From positions 10,899,223 to 10,963,222 of the forward strand of contig NC_059299.1 of NCBI RefSeq assembly GCF_017591435.1: 64,000 nt of DNA, read 5' to 3'. The position numbers and the translations under genes are program-made. Under the pieces are notes generated by a model, which saw nothing but the letters and a program-made list of their open reading frames with translations, was not told the origin of the DNA and did no database searches. Below are positions 33,345-44,600 of the stretch, piece after piece (position 1 is the stretch's first letter; each line of letters starts with the position of its first letter). This DNA comes from Portunus trituberculatus (Eukaryota > Arthropoda > Malacostraca > Decapoda > Portunidae).

Positions 33345-33968
33345 TTAAGGGCTTGCTGCAATTGAGATTTGAAAAATTTATTAAAAAAAGTTATGATTTA
33401 TGACTTGAAATTTTCAGAATATTATAAGCTATTGGTTGTCTTTGATGTGTATGAATATGAAAGTAATTGAGTAATAACGTCATGGCTTCATGATGTTATG
33501 GATAGAGTTTTATTGAAAATGTCATACAGGCCCTGTTTAAAAAATTTTTGAAGTGTGCTTTGGCATGGATATACTGAAAAGATGCCTATTGAAACATAGA
33601 AAACACTTTTTTAAATTTCTCCATATGTCATGAGATATGATTTTTATAGTTTTTGCATTTCATGATATCATCAAAAATGCATGAAAAGCTGTTATTTTGC
33701 TTCATTAAAAACTTTCCAGTCACTTTAGGGAAAAACTGTACTGACAAAAATGTTAGCCCAATCCCTGTCAATAAGTACACCAAATTTCAAGGCAACATGT
33801 GTAATTCTTGATTTTATACAGTTTTTTATGTCTTGAAAAATTGTGTTTTGAGGATTGGCTTTTTAAAGTTTTAAAAGTTTAGCTCCCACATTATGTGTTT
33901 ATTAGAATTAATAGATTTATTATGTGTTGTGTATTGATCTATGGAGAAACTGCTCACAAAGAATGATC

Positions 33969-34925
33969 TAGTTATTCCCCACTTAACGAACGGATTACAT
34001 TCCTTTAAAAACATTCGTTGCGTGAATTTTCGTTAAGCGAACCAATTATAACAAGTTTGACCCCTGACTGAACTTCCATTGAGAGTAAACAAAGTGAGAG
34101 TGCATCATAGTACAGTAAAAGGTTTAATGAAACAAAAAATTATGAAGTTAAACATTTAAGCAGTTTGATTTAAGACTAAGTCATTATAATGTACACTAAT
34201 GTATGTATGTAAGTAACTTTATAATGTTGATGATCTTGAATTTACGAAGGAGGGGAGAGGGGAGCAAAAAAGACGCTAGTCCGCAACCTGTGGAATGTAA
34301 ACAAAAGGTGCATCAAAGTACTACATACAAAGCTTATGTACCACATTTCCACAAGACTTTCCATTCTATCCATTGTAGAGTCACGAGTTCAGGTGGATCT
34401 TTTAGCTTGCAAGGAAGATGCAGTCTCACCAGCCTTCTTAATAGAGTCTGCTGATTTGAAAATAGTAGAGACAGTAGATAGAGTCAAGCCATGATGGCGA
34501 GCAATGCTATTAGTTTTCTCTTCTCTCTCGTGTCTGTGAACAATATCCAGCTTCACTTCAAGAGTAAGAGACTTCCTGGTCTTCTTAACAATGCTAGGCG
34601 ACATTGCAGGGCTGGTTGCAGGGCATTTTGGTGGCATGTTGAGTGAGGAAAATTAGCTGCTGCTGGACGCTGTTATTGTTTTGAACTAAGAGCATGGAAC
34701 GGTAGGGGAGAGTGTGGTGCATGTTTTGTCCACGAGAGGCGCTGGTGTATTCAAAAGCCTTGGCTTGCGTAATACAGCAGGGCTTTCAAACTTAAAAAAA
34801 AATAACTAGATAAAATTTTGTTAAAGCGAGTTTGGTGTTTGTTATACAAGTGGATGGTAGTAAAAGGAAACGTTCGTTGTAGTGAAATTTCGTTGTGGGA
34901 ATGTTTGTTAATTGGGGATTGCCTG
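33969..34925. mobile_element. Tigger/pogo-like element, copy 2
   Basis: The left end TAGTTATTCCCCACTTAACG and right end (inward: CAGGCAATCCCCAATTAACA) correspond to the ends of 2630-4739, with TA at 34926-34927 on the right. Shared internal landmarks are CCAATTATAACAAGTTTGAC, GTAGAGTCACGAGTTCAGGT and TTCGTTGTAGTGAAATTTCG. At about 34056-34062 it has TTTGACCCC where copy 1 has TTTAA plus the piggyBac-like insertion. Confidence 0.78.
34389..34604 (-). pseudogene. Tigger-type transposase N-terminus, open but truncated
   Basis: Minus-strand MSPSIVKKTRKSLTLEVKLD then IVHRHEREEKTNSIARHHGL and TLSTVSTIFKSADSIKKAGE contains the complete first Psq/CENP-B HTH, including the recognition helix LTLSTVSTIFK. 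An upstream in-frame Met gives a start at 34637. The frame ends after about 70 residues at LQAKRST. The DDE domain is deleted in this element. Confidence 0.75.
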
Positions 34926-35591
34926 TACTTCATTTCAGGAGCTATTTACCTTGTGGTGACACTGTCAGAATTCCTGGCTCTGGTTCTTTGTGTCTGCCAG
35001 TAGGTTAAGCTCACTGGTGGGTGTCCTAAGAATGCTATTTCATAGAATTATGGTTTATTTTAACTGTCAGTAGGCACCATCCCTTTTCTCCATGAGACAA
35101 TCCTCTCCAAGTAAATTTTTTTGGTCCTAATCAAGGTCGTTGCCTCCAGGTATGGACGTTTCTCCTTCTGTTTTCCTCTTCTCCTCCTCCTCCTCGTGTA
35201 TTTTCTAATTTTCTTTTCCTTGATTTTATCTTCTTAGCTTCTGATATTGAAAGTGAGATGCTCTTCCTGTCCCTTCCCTCCAAAACTTCCTTCCCTGCCA
35301 TGCCAAATGCCACTGAGCCATCATCTTTTCCCTCTTCTTTTCATTTATCTCCTATTCTCTTTTAATTTTCTTCATCTCTCACATCTTCAGCTGTTGTAGC
35401 TTATTTTGTTTATACTCCATGTTCTAGTTGGAAGATCAGCAAAAAAAAAAAAAAAAAAAAAACAAGGCCTGCAAGCAAGAATATGACATAACATTTCCCT
35501 TTGCCTTTTTCTGTTGCACTGGGATGCTGCATGGCAAGACGGGAAGGAGACAATTGATTTATTGGGTGGAGCCTCACCACAGAGACCAATA
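34926..35591. other. Unassigned sequence with poly(A)
   Basis: Contains a CTCCTCCTCCTCC tract (about 35175-35195) and an A21 run at about 35441-35462. No gene recognised. Confidence 0.45.
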
Positions 35592-36771
35592 CAGTAATAC
35601 TCTCCTTAACAAACATTCATCTAACAAATTTCTGGTTTAACGTACTATATAAAGTTAGACCAAAAGTCCGCATAACGTACAACCACATCCGTTTTAGCTA
35701 ATTTTCTGGGTTTGAATTTGCCGGGTGAAGGACCAAACGCGGCAGCTTCGCTGTGATTGTCTGGCTCCCCGCCTGTCTCTAGCGCTCCTGGAGCTGGATC
35801 CAAGATTCTTTAACAACCTCAGAGCAATCTCCTGCTGCGAAATGGCTTCCATGAATGCTTGGAGGGACGGTGATGAGGTTGCTGGGAACACCACTGGAGG
35901 TGGTGTTACTGTCTTATATATGCATATATGTCCACAAAACAACATTTCTATTAGCTTTTTACAAACCTTGCCCCCAAGAAAGGATTGTTTTGTAATGAAT
36001 AAAGTGAAATCTTACATGGAATACCAAAAAATAAAGCAGAGATGATGAGATTGGCCACAGACGGCAGAGACTCCGGCGACTTGGCCGCTTCTTCTTCTTG
36101 TGACCTTTTTAGCTTGGCGTGTTGTCTTTCACCACAATATTAAATTTGTTTCCACTCCTCTATTGCCTGCTATAATGGATATTATATTTAGTATTCATAT
36201 ACACTCATGCCATGAGGATAACCTGGACTCCGTGGCAGTGAGTGATAGTGAATTACTAATGAAATACTGCGATATTTCATTAGTAATTCACTATCACCAC
36301 CGCCACGGAGTCCAGGTTATCCTCATGGCATGAGTGTATATGAATACTAAGATATGATATCCATTATAGCAGGCAATAGAGTAGTGGAAACAAATTTAAT
36401 ATTGTGGTGAAAGACAACACTGCTAAAAGGTCACAAGAAGAAGAAGAAGCGGCCAAGTCGCCGGAATCTCTGCCGTCTGTGGCCGATCTCATCATCTTTG
36501 CTTTATTTTTTGGTATTCCATGTAAGATTTCACTTTATGCATTACAAAATAATCCTTTCTTGGGTGTAAGGCTTGTAAAAAGCTAATAGAAAAAAAATAT
36601 ATATATATATATATTTTTTTTTTTTACCCATGTGGTATGTTGGGGACCAGCCCAGAATGCATCCCCCCATTTTCATTATTTCCTATGGGAAAATTACGTC
36701 CGCTTAACGAATTTCTGCTCTACGGACAGCATTGACACCCCCTATCCTGTTCGTTAAGCAGAGTATTACTG
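35592..36771. mobile_element. TA-flanked Tigger-like MITE containing a giant palindrome
   Basis: TA (35590-35591) then CAGTAATACTCTCCTTAACA; the right end read inward is CAGTAATACTCTGCTTAACG, followed by TA (36772-36773). These are long matching terminal inverted repeats of the pogo/Tigger style. The interior carries a 641-bp palindrome (35949-36589) and a TATATA run at about 36598-36614. No transposase frame. Confidence 0.82.
35949..36589. repeat. 641-bp near-perfect palindrome
   Basis: The left arm (35949-36266) and right arm (36273-36589) are reverse complements with few mismatches around a 6-nt loop (36267-36272). Matching landmarks are CTATTAGCTTTTTACAA with TTGTAAAAAGCTAATAG, GGAGTCTCTGCC-type with its complement, GGATAACCTGGACTCCG with CGGAGTCCAGGTTATCC, and GTGAATTACTAATGAAATA with its complement. 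Its transcript would fold into a long double strand. Confidence 0.9.
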
Positions 36772-37021
36772 TACTAGTAGTAAAATGAGAAGGAAAAACA
36801 GGCAATATATTACAATGCTTAGAGAGGTTTATTGCACGTCTACCTCATGGCGTACGCCACTCATGTCCCTTTAAATACGTCAAAATGAGTGTTGCCATAT
36901 GCATAGGTCCATGATTTATATACCATATGAATTCTGAATATTTTTTCTACTATAATCTGCAAGAATTGAAAAAAAACAACTTTTCATCATAATTTTTTAA
37001 ATCTTGACGACATGCCCTTAA

Positions 37022-38614
37022 GAGAACTGTGTGAATTGGATTTCTCTGTATTTGAGAACAGTGTTTAATGTTTGGGATCTGATTCCTCTGAAGATTTATA
37101 GCACCTACCAAAAATATCTCGTAAATTTGTTACATATTTCCCTCCTTTATTTCATCCTGATGGCACCACTTCCATCTTGTCTGTTTCTAAAGCTGAACCG
37201 TTCTCTCCAACCTTTGTTAAAAAATCTACCTTGGATGAACCAGGGCTTATTATTCCTCCTCCTCCTTTGCCTTCTGATCACTTCATGCCACATTTTAGAG
37301 TCCTTCACAAGGATGTTTTCTGTACCATTGTTGGTGTAAATCCTTGGAAAGCTTATAGACTTGATAGGATCCCTTCTATTATTCTTAGAAACTGTACAGT
37401 AAAGTCACAAATCTTTATCAATCTCACCACTATATTTCACATCTTGATTGTACCACCAAGAACCCATGATTCACATATCTGGATCAAGTTGCACGAATAT
37501 CAATCATTATTGTTTTTCATCTGCTTATATTATGACAAGTGCAGAGCATGGTGTTGTTTGTTTTCCAATTTCTCTGACCTAGCAGTAGTTTACTTCCTAA
37601 ACCTGCTCTGGAAGCTTTTGGAAGGTTACAGAGCATTCATTCCACAGTGCATTATATCAGAGTTATGACAGCAAGTGATACACATACCCCATATGCAGGG
37701 GAGGACAATGTTGACATTCAAAATTTTTCATAATACTCTGTGGGGCAAGATGCAGTGGATTACGTCCCATGGAGCACCCTATGTAACCTGCTACCTCTCA
37801 CCTGTTCAAACCTAGTGGCCAGTGTGTGGCTACCTAGATCGTGGATGTCATTGATCATGTTTCACTGCCAATGCAATGGCCCATGGGGTGGGTAAGAATG
37901 AGAATGAAAGTCAAGGATTGTGAAAAAAATCCAAAAGTGAGAAATGTGATCATCGTAAGGGCAAAAAATTGAACAAATACATTGTAGAAAACTAGGATGA
38001 AGTATTGTAACTTATGGAATTTTACTATATAAACTGTAATGCATATTGTGTGATACTTTTGTGTAAACTAGAAAGCTAGCATAGTTGACATAGAATAGTT
38101 GGCAAGGTACTAATTGCATTTTCCCCTTAAGAAGCTAACTTCACATCTCAACATTTTAAATATTGATCAGTATTTTTGGTTCCAATTATGATTGAAATTC
38201 AAGATTTTACTGTACATCCATGCTTGTACCTTGTTCAGTTAGTCTCTTTCAACTCTGTCTGTCAACTTATACTTTTCTTCTTTGCTGGAAGTTTTCCTAC
38301 ATTCAGCCTGTTCCTAAAATAGGTGACTGTTCTTATCCCTTAAACAATCGTTTTATTGCTTTGATCTGCTTATCTAAAGTTTTTAATCGATCCTCAACAG
38401 GTAGATTCTTAAATATCTATCACTCTTCTATCTGATTGCCAGTATGGCCATGTCAAAGCCATTCTACTGATCTGGTGAATGTTTACTGTTGCCCAAGACA
38501 TATCGAAAGATTTTGATATAGTCTGGCACAAAGCTTTTATCTTCAAATTATCCTCCTACTGCTTCTATCCTTCTCTCTGCAACTTCATCTTTAGTTTTCT
38601 TTTTGGTCATTCTA
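37022..38614 (+). mobile_element. LINE family D fragment (RT N-terminal part), split by a MITE
   Basis: Plus-strand 37031-37395 encodes SVSKAEPFSPTFVKKSTLDE, PLPSDHFMPHFRVLHKDVFC and NPWKAYRLDRIPSIILRNC. After 816 bp of inserted DNA it resumes at 38213 with LVPCSVSLFQLCLSTYTFLL, CWKFSYIQPVPKIGDCS and RFIALICLSKVF, ending at NFIFSFLFGHS where a Tc1 element begins. These are the RT fingers of family D in the opposite orientation to the other two copies. Non-functional. Confidence 0.75.
37397..38212. mobile_element. 816-bp TA-flanked MITE inside LINE D fragment
   Basis: TA (37395-37396) then CAGTAAAGTCACAAATC; right end TTCAAGATTTTACTG then TA (38213-38214). Terminal repeats are short (about CAGTAAARTC). 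Removing it restores the LINE D sequence AACTG-TA-CATCCATGCTTG, which aligns base for base with copy 1 at about 13295-13317 on the minus strand. No coding capacity seen. Confidence 0.78.
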
Positions 38615-39420
38615 CAGTGGCCACAAAAAAAAAAAGTATACATCACTGAATTTTGGTTAGTAAAACTATTAAATACAAAATACAGCTGTTTTATTTAGAA
38701 TTTTATTTTATAATTAGTATTTGGACATACTCCCTTTGGACTTCAAAACACTCTGATCCTCTGATTCTCCAGGGCATGGAAGCAGCAAGGCTGGAAAAGT
38801 AGGAGACATCGAAGTAGATCCATATCTTTTTCAGCTCCTCCTTCAGGTTTTTGATGCTGCTGGGATGTGATTTCTCCAGCTTGGTCCTCATTACTTGCCA
38901 GGTGTTTTCAATGGGGTTTAGGTCTGGGGAGTTGTCAGGCCAGTCGAGAACACGTATATTGTTTTTCACCATGAACTCCTTGACGGCCTTGGACTTGTAT
39001 GCTGGTGCTATGTTGTACATAGAATAATGTTCTGCTTCATGAATGCTGCACAATGTCAGCATCTGCTCCTCCAAGACCTCAATATAATTAGTTGTCTTCA
39101 TCATCACATTCTTAAGAAGAAAGAGTCCAACAGAGCCCTTATGACCAGTGAATGACCCCCACACCATAACATTGTCTGGGTGTTTGAGCATTTTAACACT
39201 GTAGCCAGGATCATAACGGGACAAGATACTGGGCCTCCTCATGACATTAGAGTCGCTCCTGACCAGCTAGAACGTACTTTTATCACTGACCATTACTATC
39301 TGCCAACCTGCCAATGTCCACTCCTTGTAGTATTTCCAGCAGAAATCCAGATGTTGCTTCTTCATAGCTTCCATCAGAAGTGGTTACTTGGCAGCACGGT
39401 TTGTTGGCAATTTTAATTCC
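38615..39420 (-). mobile_element. Tc1-like transposon, one end missing
   Basis: TA (38613-38614) followed by CAGTGGCCACAAAAAAAA marks a Tc1-type terminal repeat. The transposase reads away from the other, missing end. It landed at a TA in LINE D. The N-terminal part and its terminal repeat are gone, replaced at about 39425 by an unrelated integrase fragment. Confidence 0.75.
38703..39420 (-). pseudogene. Tc1-family transposase, C-terminal two thirds
   Basis: Minus strand: a frameshifted stretch reading LDFCWKYYKEWTLADWQIVM, then 39242-38703 with MRRPSILSRYDPGYSVKMLK, PDNVMVWGSFTGHKGSVGLF, NYIEVLEEQMLTL, APAYKSKAVKEFMVKNNIRV and LDWPDNSPDLNPIENTWQVM. VMVWGSF and DLNPIENTW are the Tc1 catalytic-domain landmarks, and the Glu of PIEN is present. 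The second Asp, normally in HDNAPAH, is replaced (MYNIAPAY), so it would be inactive. The end KKIWIYFD fits the family C terminus. Confidence 0.82.
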
Positions 39421-39431
39421 TTCTGAAGGCA

Positions 39432-39865
39432 GTGTTGAATAGTTCACACCAAGACATTCTGAGGGAGGTTGAGGCATACAAACCAACTAGAAATGGAATT
39501 GTTGAGAGGCATCACCGAGCAATTAAGGCTTTGGCAGAGAGAGGGCAGATTATACCAATGGATGCAGTATTTTGGTACAACTTGGGCTCTAATTCAGGCT
39601 TAGATGAAGCAACAGTACTGCAGAGAGCTGTGTTTCGCTATGAGTGGCGACATCCTAGCAAGAATCCAACTTGGGAGATGAAAGGCATTGCCACCATTAA
39701 CATTGAGAGGAGATTTGGGTGAAGCCTCCTGATGCAAAGTGTACAACACAGTGGAAAAAGGGTGCAGTAACAGATATGCACTCTCATAATAACCTCAGTG
39801 TTGATGGGATTCCATGCCATGTCTTGGATGTAAGAAGAGTAATATGTACTTCCATCAGAGAGTAG
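39432..39865 (+). pseudogene. LTR-retrotransposon integrase C-terminal fragment
   Basis: Frame 39432-39722 reads HQDILREVEAYKPTRNGIVE, RHHRAIKALAERGQIIPMDA, VFWYNLGSNSGLDEATVLQR and VFRYEWRHPS. After a one-base shift at about 39720 it continues VKPPDAKCTTQWKKGAVTDM then NNLSVDGIPCHVLDVRRVIC to TAG at 39863-39865. NGIVERHHRAIK contains the integrase Glu, and the KPP-CTT-W-KG-VT module is a post-integrase domain seen in Ty3/gypsy-related and KRBA2-like integrases. The N-terminal zinc finger and first two Asp residues are missing. Confidence 0.72.
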
Positions 39866-39973
39866 TGAAGATTGGAGTCAAGATGAACTTTAAGAAGTTC
39901 AAACTGTTCCAAGGTGATCACAAAGAGAGAAATGACAACTAGTATGGATGTGGAATTATAAAGTGGAAGGTGA

Positions 39974-40560
39974 TGGGAGGTAGGAGGAGGAGGATTAATG
40001 TATGGAGTGAATGTTTTTATTTATTTATTTATTTTTATTTTTTTTTTCTCTCTCTACATATGCTAAATGGGTTGTTTAATGTAACAAGTTAGTGAATTGA
40101 TCTTAAGATGAGGGAGGGGTGTGGTGTAAATAAAGACAATGAGTGGAGGGATGAGTGAGTGGTTCAATTAATCATTAACTACTGATTGAGGGAGGTTGGG
40201 ATGTTAGCAAGAATATAAAAGGCAAGGAGGGAGCAATGTTCATAGGACAGGCAGTCAATTGAAATAAACTAGGGAGGGTGAAGCTCTGTTCCACTGAAGG
40301 CTGGATGGAGGCTGGAGGTAACAGAGAGGGAGTTTTGTGACCAGACATAAGAGGAAGGGACATATGAGGGGAGAGAGGGAGAGAGAGAGAGAGAGATGGG
40401 AGGAGGAAGGGATGGAGCAAATGGAAAAGAATAGGGGGAGAAGGAAAATGGAAGTGATTGCTCAAGTGGGCAATTGTATTCAAATTGAAAGACAAATTTT
40501 TTTTACCAATCCTGTTCAAATTGATAGTTGTTAGAATTTAAGGGTATTTGAATCATGAAG
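39974..40560 (+). mobile_element. Possible polypurine tract and 3' LTR
   Basis: About 110 bp after the integrase stop lies a purine-rich tract (GATGGGAGGTAGGAGGAGGA, 39972-39991), then TGTATGG at about 39999. Within the next 300 bp are AATAAA (about 40126), TATAAAA (40214-40220) and AATAAA again (40263-40268). A GA-rich repeat (40375-40396) follows. This is the layout of a polypurine tract and a long terminal repeat with TATA box and polyadenylation signal. No second LTR is in the window to confirm the borders. Confidence 0.35.
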
Positions 40561-41212
40561 TATGACTATTTTGATTTTGTGAATTTCCAGTTCTTCTGGT
40601 AACAGTTAGTTGACACTGTTGTATTTTTTATGCAGATATTTTTTCATTTTAATGAACAGTTTGTTCATGTCATAATGAATATTGCATTAGTAGTTCCTCA
40701 GGTAAATCCAAACTTGGACTATATAACACATTTAACCTAACTTTCTCAGATAATCCCTGTAACATCTCTATCCTTTGGCATCATTATCTGACTTGGACCA
40801 TTATAACCCAACGTTTTTTTTTTTCTCCATACACATTGACATTCATAATTATCTTCGATATTCATTGGAGATGTCTAATTCATATTGAGAGCATTTTCTG
40901 CCTGCATGGTTTCAATTTTTTGTCCTACACACAAGTGAAACTGTATTTTCTGATCTGTTCCTATCCTTCATCTCCTTTTTTTCCTCTTATATTCCATTCA
41001 AATACACCTGCATTTTCCCTCACTTCCCTCATTCTTTTTTTCCTCAGCCTTCCTCTTTGACTCCATCATTTCTTGCAGGTGACTGGCCTCTTGCTCTCCG
41101 TCACGTGCCTCGCAGAAAGCTCCAGTCACCTCCTTGGAATCAGCAAACAAAGGAAGAAGTGTTACTAAAAAAGATACACTGGAGACAGAGGTTGGTGACA
41201 AAAATTTAGTAA

Positions 41213-41301
<89 letters not shown>

Positions 41302-41390
41302 AAATCTAATTTAAAGCATCATTTGTTATCTAAGTATAATGATCAGTAATAATTTGATGATTTAAATACCACCAACAATATATGTGTGTA
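40561..41390. other. Unassigned sequence with long (CT)n
   Basis: AT-rich, no gene recognised. A pure (CT)n run occupies about 41215-41298. Confidence 0.5.
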
Positions 41391-41576
41391 CATGTCTGTA
41401 TGTATGTATGTATGTACATTATATGATTATATGTATGTGTGTGTATGTATATATGTGTATATGTGTATGTATGTATATATGTATATGTATGTATGTGTGT
41501 ATGTATTTGTATATGTGTGTGTATGTATATGAGTGAGTATATGTTTCCTCGTATGTATATGTATCTACCAAATGAG

Positions 41577-41607
<31 letters not shown>
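41391..41607. repeat. TATG/GT-rich microsatellite block
   Basis: Interrupted TATG, TGTA and GT repeats ending in a pure (TG)n run at about 41590-41607, immediately before the 3' end of LINE C1 (plus-strand TATTCACCTAGTTG). It is the leftmost link in the chain of (GT)n tracts joining the LINEs up to 62.8 kb. Confidence 0.9.
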
Positions 41608-44600
41608 ATTCACCTAGTTGTATTCACCTAGTTGTAATTTTACAGGGCCTGGGTATCATACTCGTGTGGCCCCGTCTCCATATCTACACACATCCAACTT
41701 TCCTTTAAAACTATGCACACTCCTTGCTGACACCACCTCCTCACTCAAACCATTCCACACCTCCACACATCTTTGTGGGAAACTATATTTTTTCACATCC
41801 TTCAAGCATATTCCCTTGGCTATCTTTTTACTATGCGATCTTGTAGTTCTACTTAAGTTTTCCTCTCTCAACATCATTTGCTCATTATCCACTTCATCCA
41901 GTCCATTCAACAGTTTATAAACCTGTATTAAATCTCCTCTTTCTCTTCTTTGTTCCAAGGTAGGCAAATTCATTTCTTTTAATCTCTCCTCATAGGTCAT
42001 TTCTGCCAATTCCGGAACCATTTTTGTTGCCATTCTCTGCAATCTCTCCAACTTCCTTATATGCTTCTTTTTATAAGGGGACCAAACCACTCCAGCATAT
42101 TCCAATCTTGGTCTAATTACCATACTAATTAATTTCTTCATCATATCTTTATCCATATAATGGAAGGCTAATCCAATATTTTTATCAAATTATATGTTTC
42201 TCCAAACATCTTATCAATATGAGCCTCAAACTGCCCATGGTCTTGTATTATCACTCCCAAATCCTTTTCCTTTTCCACCTTTTTCAACACTACTTCTTCA
42301 CCCATCTTATATGACCCTCTTGGCCGTCTTCCACTCTTCCCATCTCCATCACATGACTTTTGCTCAGATTAAATTCCATTTGCCACCTCTTGCTCCACTC
42401 CCAAATCTTATCCAGGTCTGCCTGTAAAATTTCACAATCTTCTTCACTCTTCACACACCTACACAACTTCGCATCATCCGCAAACAAATTAATATAACTG
42501 TTTACTCCCTCTGGCATGTCATTTATATATACCAGGAAAAGTATTGGTGCCAGCACTGAGCCTTGTGGGACTCCACTCTCCACCACCAACCAGTCCGACT
42601 TTGCATCCCTTATTACCGTTCTCATCTCCCTCCATCTCAAGTAGTTTTCCATCCACTTTAACACTTTTCCTTTCAGTCCTCCATAAATCTCTACTTTCCA
42701 TAACAGTCTCGTGAGGTACCTTGTCAAAAGCTTTCTTTAAATCCAAATATACACAGTCCATCCATCCTCTCTCTCCTGTATTTTGTCAACCACTCTTGAA
42801 TAAAAGCTCAGTAGATTTGTTACACATGACCTCCCTTTCCTGAAGCCAAATTGATGATCCGATAATAACTTATGATCCTCCAGGAACCGTATCCAATATT
42901 TCTTTATCACCCTCTCACAAATCTTACCGACCACACTTGTTAGAGACACAGGTCTATAGTTAAGAGGCTCTTCCTTACTGCCTCCCTTATAAATGGGCAC
43001 CACTTCAGCTCTCTTCCACTCTACTGGTACTTCCCTGTTTCTAATGAGCACCTTATAATATCATATAATGGATCAATCAATTCTTCTCTACACTCCTTCA
43101 ATAATTTTCCTGAAACTTCATCTGGTCCCATCGCTTTATCATCTTTAAGTTCCTCCAACATTTTATATAACTCCTTTTAGGTATCTTAATGTCCTCCATG
43201 TGCACATTTCCTTGTACATTCTGTGGCTTTACAAACATTGTTTCTTTAGTAAATACTTGCTGAAACCTATTATTTAGCAATTCCGCTATATTCTTAGGGT
43301 CATCTACTATCCCTTGCTCTCCTTTTAATCTTTCAATGGACTCTCTCTTTTAAGTTTACCATTTATGAACCTGTAAAACAATTTTGGATGTTCCTTACTC
43401 TTGTCTACAATATCTTTTCAAATTTTCTTTCTTCCTCCTCCTTACCCTCACATACTCATTTCTTGCCACTCTATAATTCTCCTTATTTAGTATATTCCTG
43501 CTCTTTTCCATCTTTTCCAAGCCACATCTCTCTTTTCCTTAGCCTTAACACAAGTTGCATTAAACCAATCCTTTCTTCCTTCCTCTCTTGGTTTATACTT
43601 TGGTACAAATTTCATAACTCCTTCTTTATAATATTTCATAAAAATCTCATATTTCTTTTGCACTTCTCTGATTTGTAACATCTCCTCCCAATCTAATTTT
43701 CTGAAATAATTTTTCAAACTTTCTGTGTCCATCTTTCTATAATTCAATCTACCACTCCTGTATGTCTCGTCCTTCCTTCGCTGTGTTGTTGCTATCTGCA
43801 TTTCCATAACCACATGATCACTCTTTCCCAAAGGACACTTGTATTGTATATCTCCACATAGGTACACTTCTCTTGTTAACACCAAATCCAGTCTAGCCGG
43901 TTCATCATCTCCTCTATATCTAGTATTTTCCTTCACCCTCTGTTCCATCATATTTTCCATCATTAGATTAAGAAATCTCTCTCCCATGCTTCTTCTCCAA
44001 CACCACTTACTAGATTTTCCCAATCCACCTCCTTACAATTAAAATCTCCTACTAGTATCACCTTTCTTTTTCCAGATAATACACTTTCCAAACTCTGTAA
44101 AGTATCCTTGATCATATTGTCGTATTCCTTAATGTCCAAGAATTTGTTTTAGGAGGTACATAGGTCACCATGATTATTAATTCTTTTCCATCACTTTTTA
44201 TCCTTATGCTTATCACTTCTGCGTTGTTCTTCCCATACCAAACCTTATCCACATTTCTTTCTTTCTTCGTCATAATCATAACTCCTCCTCCACCTTTACT
44301 CTCCCTATCCTTTCTCCATATATTATATATATTATCCAAATTTATCTTTGTTTTTTCCTGCAATTTTGTCTCAGTCAAACACACGATATCATATAGTCTT
44401 GCAATTCCAGTCTACTTGACAGTATCCCATCTATATTAGTATACATTACGGTCCACCCACTGCTCCCTCTAGGGGTTCCTCCGTATTCCTTCTTTCCACA
44501 TACCACTTTCTGACTCTTTCTCCTATAACTCTCCAAAAAAACTTTTCTCTTTCCTCCTCAGACCGCTCATCATTTTTCCTTCTCGCCTCTTCCACCAATT

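Larger units (their letters stand above)
33349..37017. mobile_element. Possible TTAA-flanked transposon (Kolobok-like?) with nested insertions
   Basis: TTAA at 33345-33348 is followed by GGGCTTGCTGCAATTGAGAT. TTAA at 37018-37021 is preceded by the complement of GGGCATGTCGTCAAGATTTA. Allowing a 2-bp gap, the two inward-reading ends share about three quarters of their first 30 bases. A similar end (TTAA then GGGGACCGTCCGGTGGCC) occurs at 62896. TTAA duplication with G-starting ends recalls Kolobok elements. No transposase is seen. The span includes a Tigger-like copy and a palindromic MITE. Tentative. Confidence 0.35.

Noticed and set aside
34950..35000. Possible host exon after TTCATTTCAG (GAGCTATTTACCTTGTGG)
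   Set aside because: No donor in the right place, no similarity to TRMT10C, and a stop soon after. Insufficient support.
41391..41607. CRISPR-like or satellite array
   Set aside because: The repeats are simple TATG/GT units without regular spacers, and the context is eukaryotic.
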